The position numbers and the translations under genes are program-made. This document shows, one piece after another, positions 24,953-33,792 of a stretch of 33,792 nucleotides of DNA. The notes beneath the pieces were generated by a model that saw only the letters and a list, made by a program, of their open reading frames with translations, was not told the origin of the DNA and made no database searches. Numbering within the stretch: the first letter of the stretch is position 1; each line of letters begins with the position of its first letter. Source of the DNA: CAYJAD01 sp964370675 (lineage in GTDB: Bacteria > Desulfobacterota > Desulfovibrionia > Desulfovibrionales > Desulfovibrionaceae); assembly GCA_964370675.1 (NCBI GenBank), contig CAYJKC010000021.1:1-33792 (forward strand), read 5' to 3'.

Positions 24953-25882
24953 TTATTGACGAATATCAATCATGGCTTTTTTGCGTAATTGTGCCACGTA
25001 TTCTTCAAAACGCTCTTTTAACATGGGTTCTCTTAAAATATTTTCAATAATTGGTTTAGCTTGTTCAAAGGTCATTGGACCGCCTGCAGCAGCTTTTTGC
25101 ACAAGCTTAAATTGAGCACGTTTGCCATTTAATACTATGATTGGAGTAGCTTCGCCCTCTTGCAACCCTTTAAGAATTTTTGCTAGCCTTGGATCCATCT
25201 TATCCATAGGAATATCACCTATTAAACCACCATTTTCTTTATTGGGACCAATGGATAGTTCACGGACAATTTGTTCAAATTTTTTACCGTCTTTCTTAAT
25301 TTGGCTTGCATACTTAGGTGCGTCAGAGGAGTCAGGATAAATCAATAATGCAAAAACGGTTTGTTTATCATTTTTCATCTCATGGCGATGAGTATTATAA
25401 TAATCTTCCACTTCTTCTGGTCTTAATACAACTTTACGACCTACCATCATACCCATAAGCTTTTGGCGTAAAATTGTATTATGTATGCGTGTACGCAAAC
25501 CTTCTACTGTAAAACCATCTTTCTTAATTTGCTTTTCAAAGGCTTCTTTAGACATACGACTTTTTTGCATAGCGCGAGTAAGTTCAGCATCAACTTCAGC
25601 CTCAGTGGCAACAATTTGTTGTCTTCTTGCTTCATTAATAATAAGAATTTCTAAAATCATATTATTTAAAACATCATCATATATTTCCTGAATTTTACCT
25701 TGATCTGCTTTCTTTTTGGGATCTAAATTTCTTTTTTTAATTTCTGGTATGGCAGTTTGTTGCACATCATAAGAAGAAATCATCTCGCCATTGACAACAG
25801 CTGCCACCTTACCAACAGTAGCTCCATGCGCTTCAAATAGTGGAAAAATAAGACAACAAATTAAAAATATAAATCTTTTCAA
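24953..25882 (-). CDS. SurA-type periplasmic peptidyl-prolyl isomerase
   Basis: A periplasmic chaperone/parvulin for outer-membrane protein folding, 309 residues. I place the start at TTG 25882: AGGAG lies 7 bases upstream, and it yields a clean signal peptide (MKRFIFLICCLIFPLFEAHG, cleavage near residue 20). The longer frame from ATG 25969 would put 29 polar residues before the signal and has no ribosome-binding site. SurA_N spans about 25-150 (VAAVVNGEMISSYDVQ) and one parvulin domain about 165-265, with FEQIVRELSIGPNKENGGLIG as its core. SurA proteins often have two parvulin domains; this has one. A paralogous lipoprotein gene lies just upstream. Confidence 0.88.
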   Translation of the reverse strand: MKRFIFLICCLIFPLFEAHGATVGKVAAVVNGEMISSYDVQQTAIPEIKKRNLDPKKKADQGKIQEIYDDVLNNMILEILIINEARRQQIVATEAEVDAELTRAMQKSRMSKEAFEKQIKKDGFTVEGLRTRIHNTILRQKLMGMMVGRKVVLRPEEVEDYYNTHRHEMKNDKQTVFALLIYPDSSDAPKYASQIKKDGKKFEQIVRELSIGPNKENGGLIGDIPMDKMDPRLAKILKGLQEGEATPIIVLNGKRAQFKLVQKAAAGGPMTFEQAKPIIENILREPMLKERFEEYVAQLRKKAMIDIRQ

Positions 25883-26034
25883 AACAAAACTCCTATAGAA
25901 ATGTATAGTTTTTTTTATAATATGATTTAACCCAAAGTATTGGGACATTAATCTTTTTTTCTTAAACATGCAATGGCATTTTTATGCTAAATTCTCAAAC
26001 AATCTGAAATACTTTAATTTATTATTTCTCTTAA

Positions 26035-26934
26035 TTACATTATTTCTTGTGACAAATGTTTAGAAACTTGAATTTGAAACTTCTGCAAGTTTTGCTCAAT
26101 CCACTGATCAAATAATTGGCTTAAATGCTTTTCAGCAAGTTTCTTCTCAATATATACATAAGCTTCAGCAATACTTAAATTACGACTATCTTCTTTTTTT
26201 ACTAAACAGATGCGAGAAAAAACATCATTTTGCTCTAAAATATCTGTGCATTCTTGTTCTTGTAAAGTCATAATGGCAGAAAGCCAAGATGGCTCTATAG
26301 ATTGCTCTCGTATATTTAGGCTATATTGCTCAAGCTCTGTTTTTTGCTTTAGTGCCTCTAAATTGATAATATTCGCTAAATCAGCTTTATCTTCACTTAT
26401 AGCTACTTGTAAATTATAAGATTTTGGTATGTTAAAGCTATTTTTATACTTTATGTAATAATTTTTCACTTCATCAATAGGAGCAACGTAATTTTTTAAT
26501 AAAACAAAATCTTTAAATGCATCCATAGTTAATTGATAGCGTAACAATATACGCCATGCATCAATATCAACAGCATTTTCTGTAATAAATTTTTCAAATT
26601 CATCAGGCGGATAAGCATTGCGCAAATTATTTTCATAAGCACTAACTTGCTCATTAGTTATGGCAATATTATATTTTTCAAGTGTTTGAACAACCATCTC
26701 ATAAAGAATTACTTTTGATAATATAACACCATACTGCTTACGAATTTTAGCAAAGGATGTTTTACCATTTTCATTCAAATGCACTAGGTCAATTTCATTT
26801 AAGTAACGTACAGTGTTTAATGTGATAGGTCTATCGTTTACCAATGCAACTACATTATCAGACATGGGTTTTTCATAACAACCCACAAGCAAAAAAATTG
26901 TAAAAACAGTAAAAATTTTCTTAAAATGTGTCAT
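26035..26934 (-). CDS. SurA-N-like lipoprotein chaperone
   Basis: A 299-residue predicted lipoprotein. The signal has KKIF, a hydrophobic core and a lipobox LVGC with C19 as the acylated residue. The residue after Cys is Tyr, not Asp, so outer-membrane sorting is likely. The mature N-terminus (NVVALVNDRPITLNTVRYLNE) matches the SurA_N/PpiC_N pattern. The rotamase region (about 165-270) is degenerate and lacks the GG-x-x-G core seen in its neighbour, so it may be a chaperone without isomerase activity. It lies between mfd and the SurA-type isomerase; AGG lies 6 bases before the ATG. Confidence 0.8.
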   Translation of the reverse strand: MTHFKKIFTVFTIFLLVGCYEKPMSDNVVALVNDRPITLNTVRYLNEIDLVHLNENGKTSFAKIRKQYGVILSKVILYEMVVQTLEKYNIAITNEQVSAYENNLRNAYPPDEFEKFITENAVDIDAWRILLRYQLTMDAFKDFVLLKNYVAPIDEVKNYYIKYKNSFNIPKSYNLQVAISEDKADLANIINLEALKQKTELEQYSLNIREQSIEPSWLSAIMTLQEQECTDILEQNDVFSRICLVKKEDSRNLSIAEAYVYIEKKLAEKHLSQLFDQWIEQNLQKFQIQVSKHLSQEIM

Positions 26935-26957
26935 ATTTAGCCTGTTTTCTAAAAATG

Positions 26958-26985
26958 TTTATATAACCACCAATAATATAATCAA
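26958..26985 (-). promoter_or_regulatory. Candidate promoter for the SurA-like / rodZ / recO genes
   Basis: On the minus strand TTGATT (26980-26985), 16 bases, TATAAA (26958-26963), in the 92-bp gap between mfd and the lipoprotein gene. The leader would be about 15-20 nt before the ATG at 26934. Confidence 0.5.
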
Positions 26986-27026
26986 AAAGAAATCTTTTTT
27001 AAAATACATTTTATACCCCAAATTTT

Positions 27027-30000
27027 TTAATGTTCTTTTGGGCTATCTGCTTGTAAACTTTCTAATAAACTGCCAATATTATCCAACTTTTGGTTCAACG
27101 CTTGATCATTTTTTTCAAGTTTTACTTCAAGGCTTGCTGGAGGTAATAAACGTAAATTTTGGTTTTTAGACATATAATACATAACCTTAGCTATATCAAT
27201 ACTATCTTGATCTTTCTCCCAATGTACAGTTATTTTATCAGTAAAAATATCCGCTTTTTGGGCGAGAAGTAAATTTAATTTTTGTTTTAAGTTAAGTACA
27301 GCTAAAAAATTAGCAAGCTCAGTCCCAAAAGATCCAAAACGATCACGCATACCTAGGGCAATTTCCTCACGGGCAGCACCATCTGCTGCAGAACTTAATG
27401 CTTTATAATAGCGTAACCTTTCTCGCCCATCTTGCACATAGCTTTCAGGTATATGTGCTGGTATGCCAATATGTAGTTCTACTTCGTTAGCTTGAGCAAC
27501 CCCAGTGCCTTTAAGACGACTAACAGCTTGTTCAAGCATTTCAAGAAATAACTCTAAACCAAGGCGTGTCATATGCCCAGATTGCACTTCTCCAAGTATA
27601 TTACCTGCCCCGCGCAAGCGCAAGTCCTCCATAGCCACTTGAAAGCCAGCCCCTAAATAATCCAAATCAAGAATTATGCGCATGCGTTCACGAGCCACAT
27701 CTGAAAGTTTGTGTTCTTCTGGGATAACAAAATAGGCGTATGCTTGTCTATTGGAGCGCCCCACTCTCCCTCTAAGTTGGTATAATTGCCCAAGCCCAAA
27801 CATATGTGCTTGATCTACAATTAATGTATTGGCACGTGGAAAATCAAGCCCGGACTCTACAATGGATGTACAAACCAATACGTCAAGTTCACCATGCCAA
27901 AAACCATGCATAGTTTCCTCTAATTGCTTTTCTGCCATTTGTCCGTGGGCCATGCCAATGCGTGCGGTAGGCACTAATTTGCGCACATATTCCACTGCAC
28001 GTTCGAGCCCTTGCACTCGATTATACACCCAAAACACTTGTCCTTCGCGAGCTATTTCTCTTTCAAGTACTTGTTTAAGTATACTGGCATCACGCTGCAA
28101 AATAGCTGTTTCAACCGGTTTACGTTCTGGCGGTGCTGTTTCAATGATGGAAAGATCACGAATGCCAGACATAGAGAGCTGTAAGGTGCGCGGAATGGGA
28201 GTTGCGGTAAGAGTCAAAGCATCCACATTTTTTTTCATGGACTTAAGTTTTTCTTTATGCCTTACTCCAAAACGCTGTTCTTCATCAAGAATTAACAAGC
28301 CTAAGTTTGGCAATTGCACATCTTTAGACAACAATCTATGTGTGCCAATTAATATGTCAAGTTGACCCTTTGCAGCAGCTTCTAAGCTTTCTTTTTGTTT
28401 TTTCTTACTCACAAAACGGCTCAACAAGCCCACATTAACAGGAAACCCGGCAAGTCTCTGCCTAAAAGTCTGGAAATGTTGTTCTGCAAGAACAGTTGTT
28501 GGGCAAAGCAAAGCCACCTGCCGCCCTTCTGCTGCTGCTCGAAAAGCTGCTCTTAAAGCAACTTCTGTTTTGCCAAAGCCCACATCACCACAAACCAACC
28601 TGTCCATAGGTTGGGCTTTTTCCATATCATCTAGTACATCTTGAATGGCTTTGGCTTGGTCTGGAGTTTCTTCAAAACCAAAGGTAGCTTCAAATTCTGC
28701 GTATAATTCATCGGGAGCATTATAGCGAAACCCCTTAGCAACCTTCCTAAAAGCATACATTTCCACAAGATCGGCAGCAATTTGTTCAATGGCTTTACGA
28801 GCTTTTTCCTTACTACTATGCCAATTAGTGCTGCCAAGCCTATCTAATGGAGGATCTACGTCACCCCCCTTAAATAATTGTACTAATCCTAAACGATCTG
28901 CTGGAACATATAATTTATCAGCCCCAGAATATTCTAATAATAAGAAATCATTGGAAGCTTGCCCCACGTCCATATGATATAAACCAGCATAACGCGCAAT
29001 GCCATAATCTCTATGAACAAGTAAATCACCAACATTTATATCATTAAAATTACTTAAACCACGAAAAGCACCAGCAGCGGTTCTAGCTCGCTTTTCTGCC
29101 TTGGGATAAATTATATCTTCACCTAAAATAATAACATTATCCCATAAGAGCTCTACCCCTGAACGCCAAGGTGCAACCAAGGCATACAAACCTTGTGTTT
29201 CTGGCATATACCGTAAATGTGGTACTAGACCGTCTTGTTCAGCAAGTGCAAGAAATTTTGCCCGACTTCGTTCAGCGCTAAATGAAAGTATAACTTGACG
29301 TTTGCTTCTTTGCCATTCTTTTAGGGCACTCACCAAATGTTGCCAAGGTCTATCTTGCGCACCAACAGAAGGAAATAAAGTATTAAAATCTTTTATTTGT
29401 CTTTCTTTTAATTCAATGGATTGTTCAATATTTCCTCCACCCATTACAAGTGGTTCATCATAAACTGTGCTGGCATTTTCAAGCATAGACAAAACATTTT
29501 CTGCCGAACGCAAAGCTAAGCGTGCTGGTTGAGTGACTGACATTTCATCATTTTCAATACTTTCTGCCATGGTGCGGGCAGCACTTTCTATATCTTCTTT
29601 AATATCAAGTTGACCTGGTAAAAGCCATAAAGCATCCTTAGTAAGCCACTCTTCCAAGGTAGTGCTGGCATCATAAAAAACACCAGGAAGTAAGTTGCAC
29701 CCTCCAAGCTTTAAGTTTTTCTTAAAGTCATGGATGAAATTTTCATCAAGTAATGCTTTATTTTTCATGCGCTCCCAACGCTGTAAGGCTTTGTCTTGCC
29801 ATGCTTTTCCTGCAGCAATGGGCGTTGGAGGAAGTATAATTACCTCATTAATATTTTCAAGTGAGCGCTGGGAAGATTGATCAAATAAGCGCATGTCCTC
29901 TAATAAGTCACCAAAAAATTCAAGTCGAATGGGTTTTTCATAACCGGGCGGAAATATATCTAATATATCTCCGCGCATGGATAAATCACCGGGGCGTGTG

Positions 30001-30482
30001 ACCATTTGTACTCTTTCATAACCCCACTGTACCGCTTGCTCAATTAGCATATCTGGTGAAATTTCATGCCCTTTATTTAAGCATAACTCATGCTCACCAA
30101 AAAACTGCTTCGGCATATATTTAACTAAAAGATTATCAATAGTTAATACAAGGCATGTGGGCTTAGCATATTGCAAGGCATAAAATGTTGCCATGCGATC
30201 AGACCAAGCAGACCCAAGTCCAACATGCAATGCTCCAGGCGGTAAAAATAATAGTGGTGATTGCCAACGTAATGCAGTAACAGCAGAGACTTTTTGAGAT
30301 AGATCAGGGCTAAAAAGAGTTAATAAACCGCGTGCTTCAGCAAATTCTTCTCTATTGCGCACAATTAAAACTGCGCTACGCCCTTCTTGCAAGCACTGCA
30401 AGGCAATGCGACAACGACTGGTCATGCCGCTGTGCGCTAAATGAGTGCGCTTTTGAAGCAATATTTCTTGTATTGTGGTCAT
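27027..30482 (-). CDS. mfd: Transcription-repair coupling factor Mfd
   Basis: A DNA translocase that removes RNA polymerase stalled at lesions and recruits UvrA for excision repair. The 1151-residue length is normal. The N-terminal UvrB-homology region (about 1-350) contains RPGDLSMRGDILDIFPPG, followed by the RNA polymerase-interaction domain (INVGDLLVHRDYGIARYAGL) and the RecG-like motor with Walker A GDVGFGKTE near residue 632, DEEQRFGV near 733, TATPIPRTL and QLRGRVGRSN. The TRCF C-terminal domain follows. No Shine-Dalgarno is visible: the bases before the ATG are the T-run of the upstream terminator (see findings), so the start is less certain than the gene. Confidence 0.96.
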   Translation of the reverse strand: MTTIQEILLQKRTHLAHSGMTSRCRIALQCLQEGRSAVLIVRNREEFAEARGLLTLFSPDLSQKVSAVTALRWQSPLLFLPPGALHVGLGSAWSDRMATFYALQYAKPTCLVLTIDNLLVKYMPKQFFGEHELCLNKGHEISPDMLIEQAVQWGYERVQMVTRPGDLSMRGDILDIFPPGYEKPIRLEFFGDLLEDMRLFDQSSQRSLENINEVIILPPTPIAAGKAWQDKALQRWERMKNKALLDENFIHDFKKNLKLGGCNLLPGVFYDASTTLEEWLTKDALWLLPGQLDIKEDIESAARTMAESIENDEMSVTQPARLALRSAENVLSMLENASTVYDEPLVMGGGNIEQSIELKERQIKDFNTLFPSVGAQDRPWQHLVSALKEWQRSKRQVILSFSAERSRAKFLALAEQDGLVPHLRYMPETQGLYALVAPWRSGVELLWDNVIILGEDIIYPKAEKRARTAAGAFRGLSNFNDINVGDLLVHRDYGIARYAGLYHMDVGQASNDFLLLEYSGADKLYVPADRLGLVQLFKGGDVDPPLDRLGSTNWHSSKEKARKAIEQIAADLVEMYAFRKVAKGFRYNAPDELYAEFEATFGFEETPDQAKAIQDVLDDMEKAQPMDRLVCGDVGFGKTEVALRAAFRAAAEGRQVALLCPTTVLAEQHFQTFRQRLAGFPVNVGLLSRFVSKKKQKESLEAAAKGQLDILIGTHRLLSKDVQLPNLGLLILDEEQRFGVRHKEKLKSMKKNVDALTLTATPIPRTLQLSMSGIRDLSIIETAPPERKPVETAILQRDASILKQVLEREIAREGQVFWVYNRVQGLERAVEYVRKLVPTARIGMAHGQMAEKQLEETMHGFWHGELDVLVCTSIVESGLDFPRANTLIVDQAHMFGLGQLYQLRGRVGRSNRQAYAYFVIPEEHKLSDVARERMRIILDLDYLGAGFQVAMEDLRLRGAGNILGEVQSGHMTRLGLELFLEMLEQAVSRLKGTGVAQANEVELHIGIPAHIPESYVQDGRERLRYYKALSSAADGAAREEIALGMRDRFGSFGTELANFLAVLNLKQKLNLLLAQKADIFTDKITVHWEKDQDSIDIAKVMYYMSKNQNLRLLPPASLEVKLEKNDQALNQKLDNIGSLLESLQADSPKEH

Positions 30483-30524
30483 AAAAAATCACTGCTTAGG
30501 CGCTAAAATAAGCACCTAAGCAGT
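30483..30524 (-). terminator. Rho-independent terminator after the alcohol dehydrogenase gene
   Basis: A perfect 10-bp stem, ACTGCTTAGG (30491-30500) with CCTAAGCAGT (30515-30524), extended by GCT/AGC after one mismatch, loop AAAATA. On the minus strand it is followed by GA and T6 (30483-30488), ending one base before the mfd start codon. The stop codon of the upstream gene is 9 bp before the stem. Confidence 0.88.
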
Positions 30525-30532
30525 TTATAGTC

Positions 30533-31702
30533 TTATTTAAATGAGTTTTGTAATATTTTTACGCAATCATCTTCAGATATGGGAGTTGGGTCAAAGTTGA
30601 ATAATCCTCCCATGGTTTCTCGAGCATTTTGCGCATATTGACGTGCATTTTCGGCACTAAAACCATAATCAGACATTTTTAAGTCTGCCACGCCGCAAGC
30701 CTTTTGTAAGTCTGCAAGGGCATCCACAAAATCCATAGCCTTAGTAGCATCACTCTTGCCGAGAGCTTTAGCCATATTAATCATGCGTTCATCACATGCA
30801 TGCACAGATGCAAAATGAGTATAATATGCAAGGCTTATCATAATAAGACCAGCACCATGCGGCAATTCTGGATTAAAAGCACTTAAAGCATGCTCTAAGG
30901 AATGCTCAGAAGTACAAGAAGATGTAGACTCAACCATACCAGACAAAGTATTGGCAAGTGCAACATTTTCACGTGCCGTAATATTATCACCATTTTTTAT
31001 GGCCTCTGGTAGCCATTTACCTATAAGCTCTATAGCTTTCAGGGCGTATAAATCACTAATTGGGGTTGCAGTATTACCAAAATAACCTTCTGTACTATGG
31101 AATAATGCATCAAAACCTTGATAAGCTGTTAACATAGGCGGTACAGATAACATAAGCTCAGGGTCTACAATAGATAGCACCGGAAAGGTTGCATCGTAAC
31201 CAAAGCCAATTTTTTCCTTGGTGTCTTCCTTAGTAATAACCGTCCAAGGGTCAGCCTCAGTGCCGGTACCTGCAGTTGTTGTAATGGTAACAATAGGTAG
31301 AGGTGCTTTTAATACAGGCTTACCCTTACCACTACCACCATGAATATAGTCCCAATATTCACCATCATTAGTTGCCATAATGGCAATGGATTTAGCGCAA
31401 TCAAGGCTGCTTCCACCGCCAAGACCAAGCACAAAATCACATTTATTTTCACGTGCGCAAGCTGCTCCATCAGCCACATTCACAGCTGTGGGATTTGGTT
31501 GCACCTTATCAAATATGGCGTGGGCAACACCAGCTTTTTCAAGTTCGGTTATGGTACGGTCAAGATAACCATTGGCACGCATGGATTTACCATTAGATAT
31601 AACAATCAAAGCTTTTTTACCTGGTAAAGCTTGTTTATGTAACTCATTAAGTGTTCCAGCACCTACAATAACACGTGTAGGAATGTAATAAGTAAAGCGC
31701 AT
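30533..31702 (-). CDS. Iron-dependent (group III) alcohol dehydrogenase
   Basis: Reversible NAD(P)H-dependent oxidation of an alcohol to an aldehyde; cytosolic, 389 residues. I use the ATG at 31702, which has AGGAG 5 bases upstream; the longer frame from 31738 would start inside the leader. The N-terminal domain has the dinucleotide loop GLGGGSSLD (93-101) and TAGTGTEAD. The C-terminal domain has the metal ligands D198 and H202 (FDALFHSTEGY), H267 and H282 (PHG). The residues after the first strand are SNGKS, without the Asp that usually fixes NAD specificity, so NADP use is possible. The substrate is unknown. Monocistronic: own promoter and terminator. Confidence 0.9.
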   Translation of the reverse strand: MRFTYYIPTRVIVGAGTLNELHKQALPGKKALIVISNGKSMRANGYLDRTITELEKAGVAHAIFDKVQPNPTAVNVADGAACARENKCDFVLGLGGGSSLDCAKSIAIMATNDGEYWDYIHGGSGKGKPVLKAPLPIVTITTTAGTGTEADPWTVITKEDTKEKIGFGYDATFPVLSIVDPELMLSVPPMLTAYQGFDALFHSTEGYFGNTATPISDLYALKAIELIGKWLPEAIKNGDNITARENVALANTLSGMVESTSSCTSEHSLEHALSAFNPELPHGAGLIMISLAYYTHFASVHACDERMINMAKALGKSDATKAMDFVDALADLQKACGVADLKMSDYGFSAENARQYAQNARETMGGLFNFDPTPISEDDCVKILQNSFK

Positions 31703-31746
31703 ATAAACTCCTAAAAATATTTTTATAATTAAAATCAACGAGAGGC

Positions 31747-31774
31747 ATTGTAGTCTAGTTTAAATATTTGTAAA
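31747..31774 (-). promoter_or_regulatory. Promoter of the alcohol dehydrogenase gene
   Basis: On the minus strand TTTACA (31769-31774), 16 bases, TACAAT (31747-31752): 5 of 6 matches in each box. Transcription would start near 31740, leaving a leader of about 38 nt with AGGAG before the ATG at 31702. Confidence 0.65.
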
Positions 31775-31824
31775 GTATTAAAAAGACCCATAGTAATTTG
31801 CAGTTAAAAGTTTAATAAAATTGT

Positions 31825-33657
31825 TTAAAAAGCCTTCTCCAATGCCTGCCCCAACATTTCTTGAGTGTATATATCTCTAAGCACTATGGGAGATGAAGCT
31901 TGCAGTCCCTTAGTAAAAATGGCTGTTAAAGGTATGCTATTACTTTCTAAAGCTTGCAAAAGGCTTTCAGCCTCTGCATGGGGGCGCGTTATATCAACCT
32001 TTATAAGTTTGAGATTATATTGCTCTTTAATCTTTTCTAAAAAATCCGGCGTAAGCACCGTTTTTTCTACAAACTTACAATTAGGGCACCAGTCAGCAGT
32101 AAATTCTACTAACATGGGCACTTTGCCAAGATCTGCCTCAAAAGTTGCTGCATCAAAGTTGTGCCACTCTATATTTTCTTCAGGTAATTTTGTTCCATAA
32201 AATACCACTAAAGCCATGCAAAGCAAGAATCCTAAACCTAATGCATGGCGCCTTATGCGCGGTGCACTAAGACCACCAAAATGACCCCACAGCCATGCTG
32301 CAAATGCCACTAAAAGCAGACCTATGAGCATATTCACATGCACATCTGCAGGCAAAATAGAAAATAAATATAAAGCAGTAGCTAGAAGGAAAAAAGCTAC
32401 TAAACGCTCAATAATGCCCATCCAAGCGCCAGGACGAGGCAAAAACTTAGCCAAGCTTGGCTTATAAGCTAAAATTAAATAGGGGGTGCTCATGCCAGTA
32501 CCTACTGACACAAAAACCAAGACCAAGATACTAAGAGGTTGCGTAAAAGCCCAGCTGAGCACTCCACCAAGAAGTGGTCCACTACATGGCGTTGCTAAAA
32601 GCGTTGTAACCATGCCTGTTATAAAAGATTGTGCTTTTGGTGACTTAACACTTTGCGCCTTTAGATCGATTACTGGCAATGTAAATAACCCAAACATAGA
32701 TAAGGATAAACTAAAGATTAAGACAACCATAAATGCCACAAACATATTGTTTTGATAAAATTGTCCCCAAATAAAACCGGCTGTACCTAAAAATAATGCA
32801 AGTATTAAAAATAAACTCAACATGCCTGCGGCAAAAAGTAAATTTTGTATACGAAAATCTGCAAAATTATCATCTTGCATTTCCTGACGTGCCAGTAAAA
32901 ACGAACTAGCTTTGAGAGTTAATACAGGAAAGACACAAGGCATAAGATTAAGAATAATCCCTGATAAAAAACCTAATAAAATCGCCTTACCAAGCCCTGT
33001 AACCTCTAATTCCTCTGCAAAAACACGGGGCGCAAATGCCCATGTATAGTTGGTGGTTTTACTCGCTTCACTTGACACTGTGTCTATAGTACCAAGCCCC
33101 AATGCCTTAGGTAACTGTAGATCTCTAAGTACAGAATTTTTCCATACATTAAAGTAGCTTTGCTCATTTAAAGCAGGAATGTGTTCTGGTATATCTAAAT
33201 TGATGTCTAACGTATGCGGAACGCAACGGCTGGTTGAGCAAAGTAGTAATGAAAGAACTCCGTTATATTCTGTGTTAGCTTTTGCATCACCCAAGTTCAC
33301 AAATAAAGGCACTTTACTTGAATATGATAAAATAAGCTTTGAAACATCATAATAATCACGCCGTTCAATGCCCTGCGGATAACGTGTTGGTAAAGCACCA
33401 CTTGCCCCTGTGATAGATAAAACAACAGGGCGTATGCTGTCATCGACTTTATCAGATGGAGCATAAGTGTAATACTCATTGGCTATATCAAGCCACACAA
33501 CAGCCCATACTTCACTGTTATTTTTAGCATATTCTATGTTAACAGCTATGCCAGATTCAGCCGAATTTTCAACAGTATAAGCATTACTTGCAGAAAATAT
33601 TCCCAAAAAACTTATGCATATCAATAATCTGATAAAGTAAGAAATGTTTTTTTTCAT
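31825..33657 (-). CDS. dsbD: Thiol:disulfide interchange protein DsbD
   Basis: Carries electrons from cytosolic thioredoxin across the inner membrane to periplasmic reductases. The 610-residue protein has a signal peptide (cleavage near A26 in SNA-YT), an N-terminal periplasmic domain with C140 and C145, eight hydrophobic segments (about 225-490) with the paired membrane cysteines C241 (LMPCVFPVL) and C358 (ATPCSGPLLGG), and a C-terminal periplasmic thioredoxin domain with C524-P-N-C527 (TADWCPNC). All six cysteines of the DsbD relay are present, though the N-terminal pair is spaced by four residues rather than the five of E. coli. No clear Shine-Dalgarno. A divergent tRNA gene lies upstream. 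Confidence 0.94.
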   Translation of the reverse strand: MKKNISYFIRLLICISFLGIFSASNAYTVENSAESGIAVNIEYAKNNSEVWAVVWLDIANEYYTYAPSDKVDDSIRPVVLSITGASGALPTRYPQGIERRDYYDVSKLILSYSSKVPLFVNLGDAKANTEYNGVLSLLLCSTSRCVPHTLDINLDIPEHIPALNEQSYFNVWKNSVLRDLQLPKALGLGTIDTVSSEASKTTNYTWAFAPRVFAEELEVTGLGKAILLGFLSGIILNLMPCVFPVLTLKASSFLLARQEMQDDNFADFRIQNLLFAAGMLSLFLILALFLGTAGFIWGQFYQNNMFVAFMVVLIFSLSLSMFGLFTLPVIDLKAQSVKSPKAQSFITGMVTTLLATPCSGPLLGGVLSWAFTQPLSILVLVFVSVGTGMSTPYLILAYKPSLAKFLPRPGAWMGIIERLVAFFLLATALYLFSILPADVHVNMLIGLLLVAFAAWLWGHFGGLSAPRIRRHALGLGFLLCMALVVFYGTKLPEENIEWHNFDAATFEADLGKVPMLVEFTADWCPNCKFVEKTVLTPDFLEKIKEQYNLKLIKVDITRPHAEAESLLQALESNSIPLTAIFTKGLQASSPIVLRDIYTQEMLGQALEKAF

Positions 33658-33694
33658 AATATTATACTACATAAATTTAAAAGTTGTAAAAAAG

Positions 33695-33723
33695 TTGACT
33701 TCCTAAGCCTAAAAGCATATAAA
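33695..33723 (+). promoter_or_regulatory. Promoter of the tRNA-Lys gene
   Basis: TTGACT (33695-33700), exactly 17 bases, TATAAA (33718-33723): 5 of 6 matches in each box. The predicted start near 33730 is 8 bases before the mature tRNA end. Confidence 0.75.
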
Positions 33724-33737
33724 AAATTCCGTTGAGT

Positions 33738-33792
<55 letters not shown>

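Noticed and set aside
26935..27026. Terminator after mfd formed by the A/T-rich AAAAAGAT-TTCTTTTT stretch
   Set aside because: The stem would be only A-T pairs with almost no loop, so it is too weak to call.

Overview
The window looks like a chromosomal core segment of an AT-rich member of the Desulfovibrionales (Desulfovibrio/Lawsonia relatives). The reasons are the gene content and order: phoH / 7TMR-HD / ybeY / birA / pyc on one strand, and mfd / two SurA-like proteins / rodZ / recO / glyQ / glyS / rpsT on the same strand. Other support comes from a divergent pyruvate carboxylase, a two-subunit glycyl-tRNA synthetase and Gram-negative envelope genes (gmhA for LPS heptose, dsbD, SurA-like chaperones). 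The taxonomic assignment is inference from remembered gene orders, and base composition was judged by eye. I see no prophage, IS element, CRISPR array or defence system.

Layout. 1-7588 (minus strand) is one tight operon: PhoH-like ATPase, membrane 7TMR-HD phosphodiesterase, YbeY RNase, biotin-protein ligase BirA, and pyruvate carboxylase, which runs off the left edge. BirA beside Pyc makes functional sense because BirA biotinylates Pyc. 7725-8918 (plus) is an unrecognised, cysteine-free protein of about five degenerate 50-residue repeats with its own promoter and a strong ribosome-binding site. 8945-12998 (minus) holds gatB, a DUF89-like protein and nadK. 13141-18586 (plus) holds gmhA, an FmdB zinc-ribbon protein, hemC, a LonB-like protease and an MFS transporter, followed by a TetR regulator (to 19237) with its own possible promoter.

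19238-19668 has no gene. It carries the most unusual structure in the window: two nearly identical 176-177-bp tandem units, each opening with a copy of the rpsT terminator core and containing three further strong hairpins, followed by the intact bidirectional terminator. 19669-30482 (minus) is the information-processing and envelope block rpsT, glyS, glyQ, recO, rodZ, a SurA-type PPIase, a SurA-like lipoprotein and mfd. An iron-dependent alcohol dehydrogenase (own promoter, strong terminator abutting the mfd start) and dsbD follow on the minus strand. A tRNA-Lys(CTT) with a near-consensus promoter is cut by the right edge.

Several starts were set from Shine-Dalgarno evidence rather than the longest reading frame: a TTG start for the SurA-like PPIase, an internal ATG for glyS, and shorter starts for phoH, tetR and the alcohol dehydrogenase. 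The points most worth a second look are the iterated terminator/hairpin element, the five-repeat protein, and the DUF89-like protein next to NAD kinase, which has lost a consensus metal-site residue.
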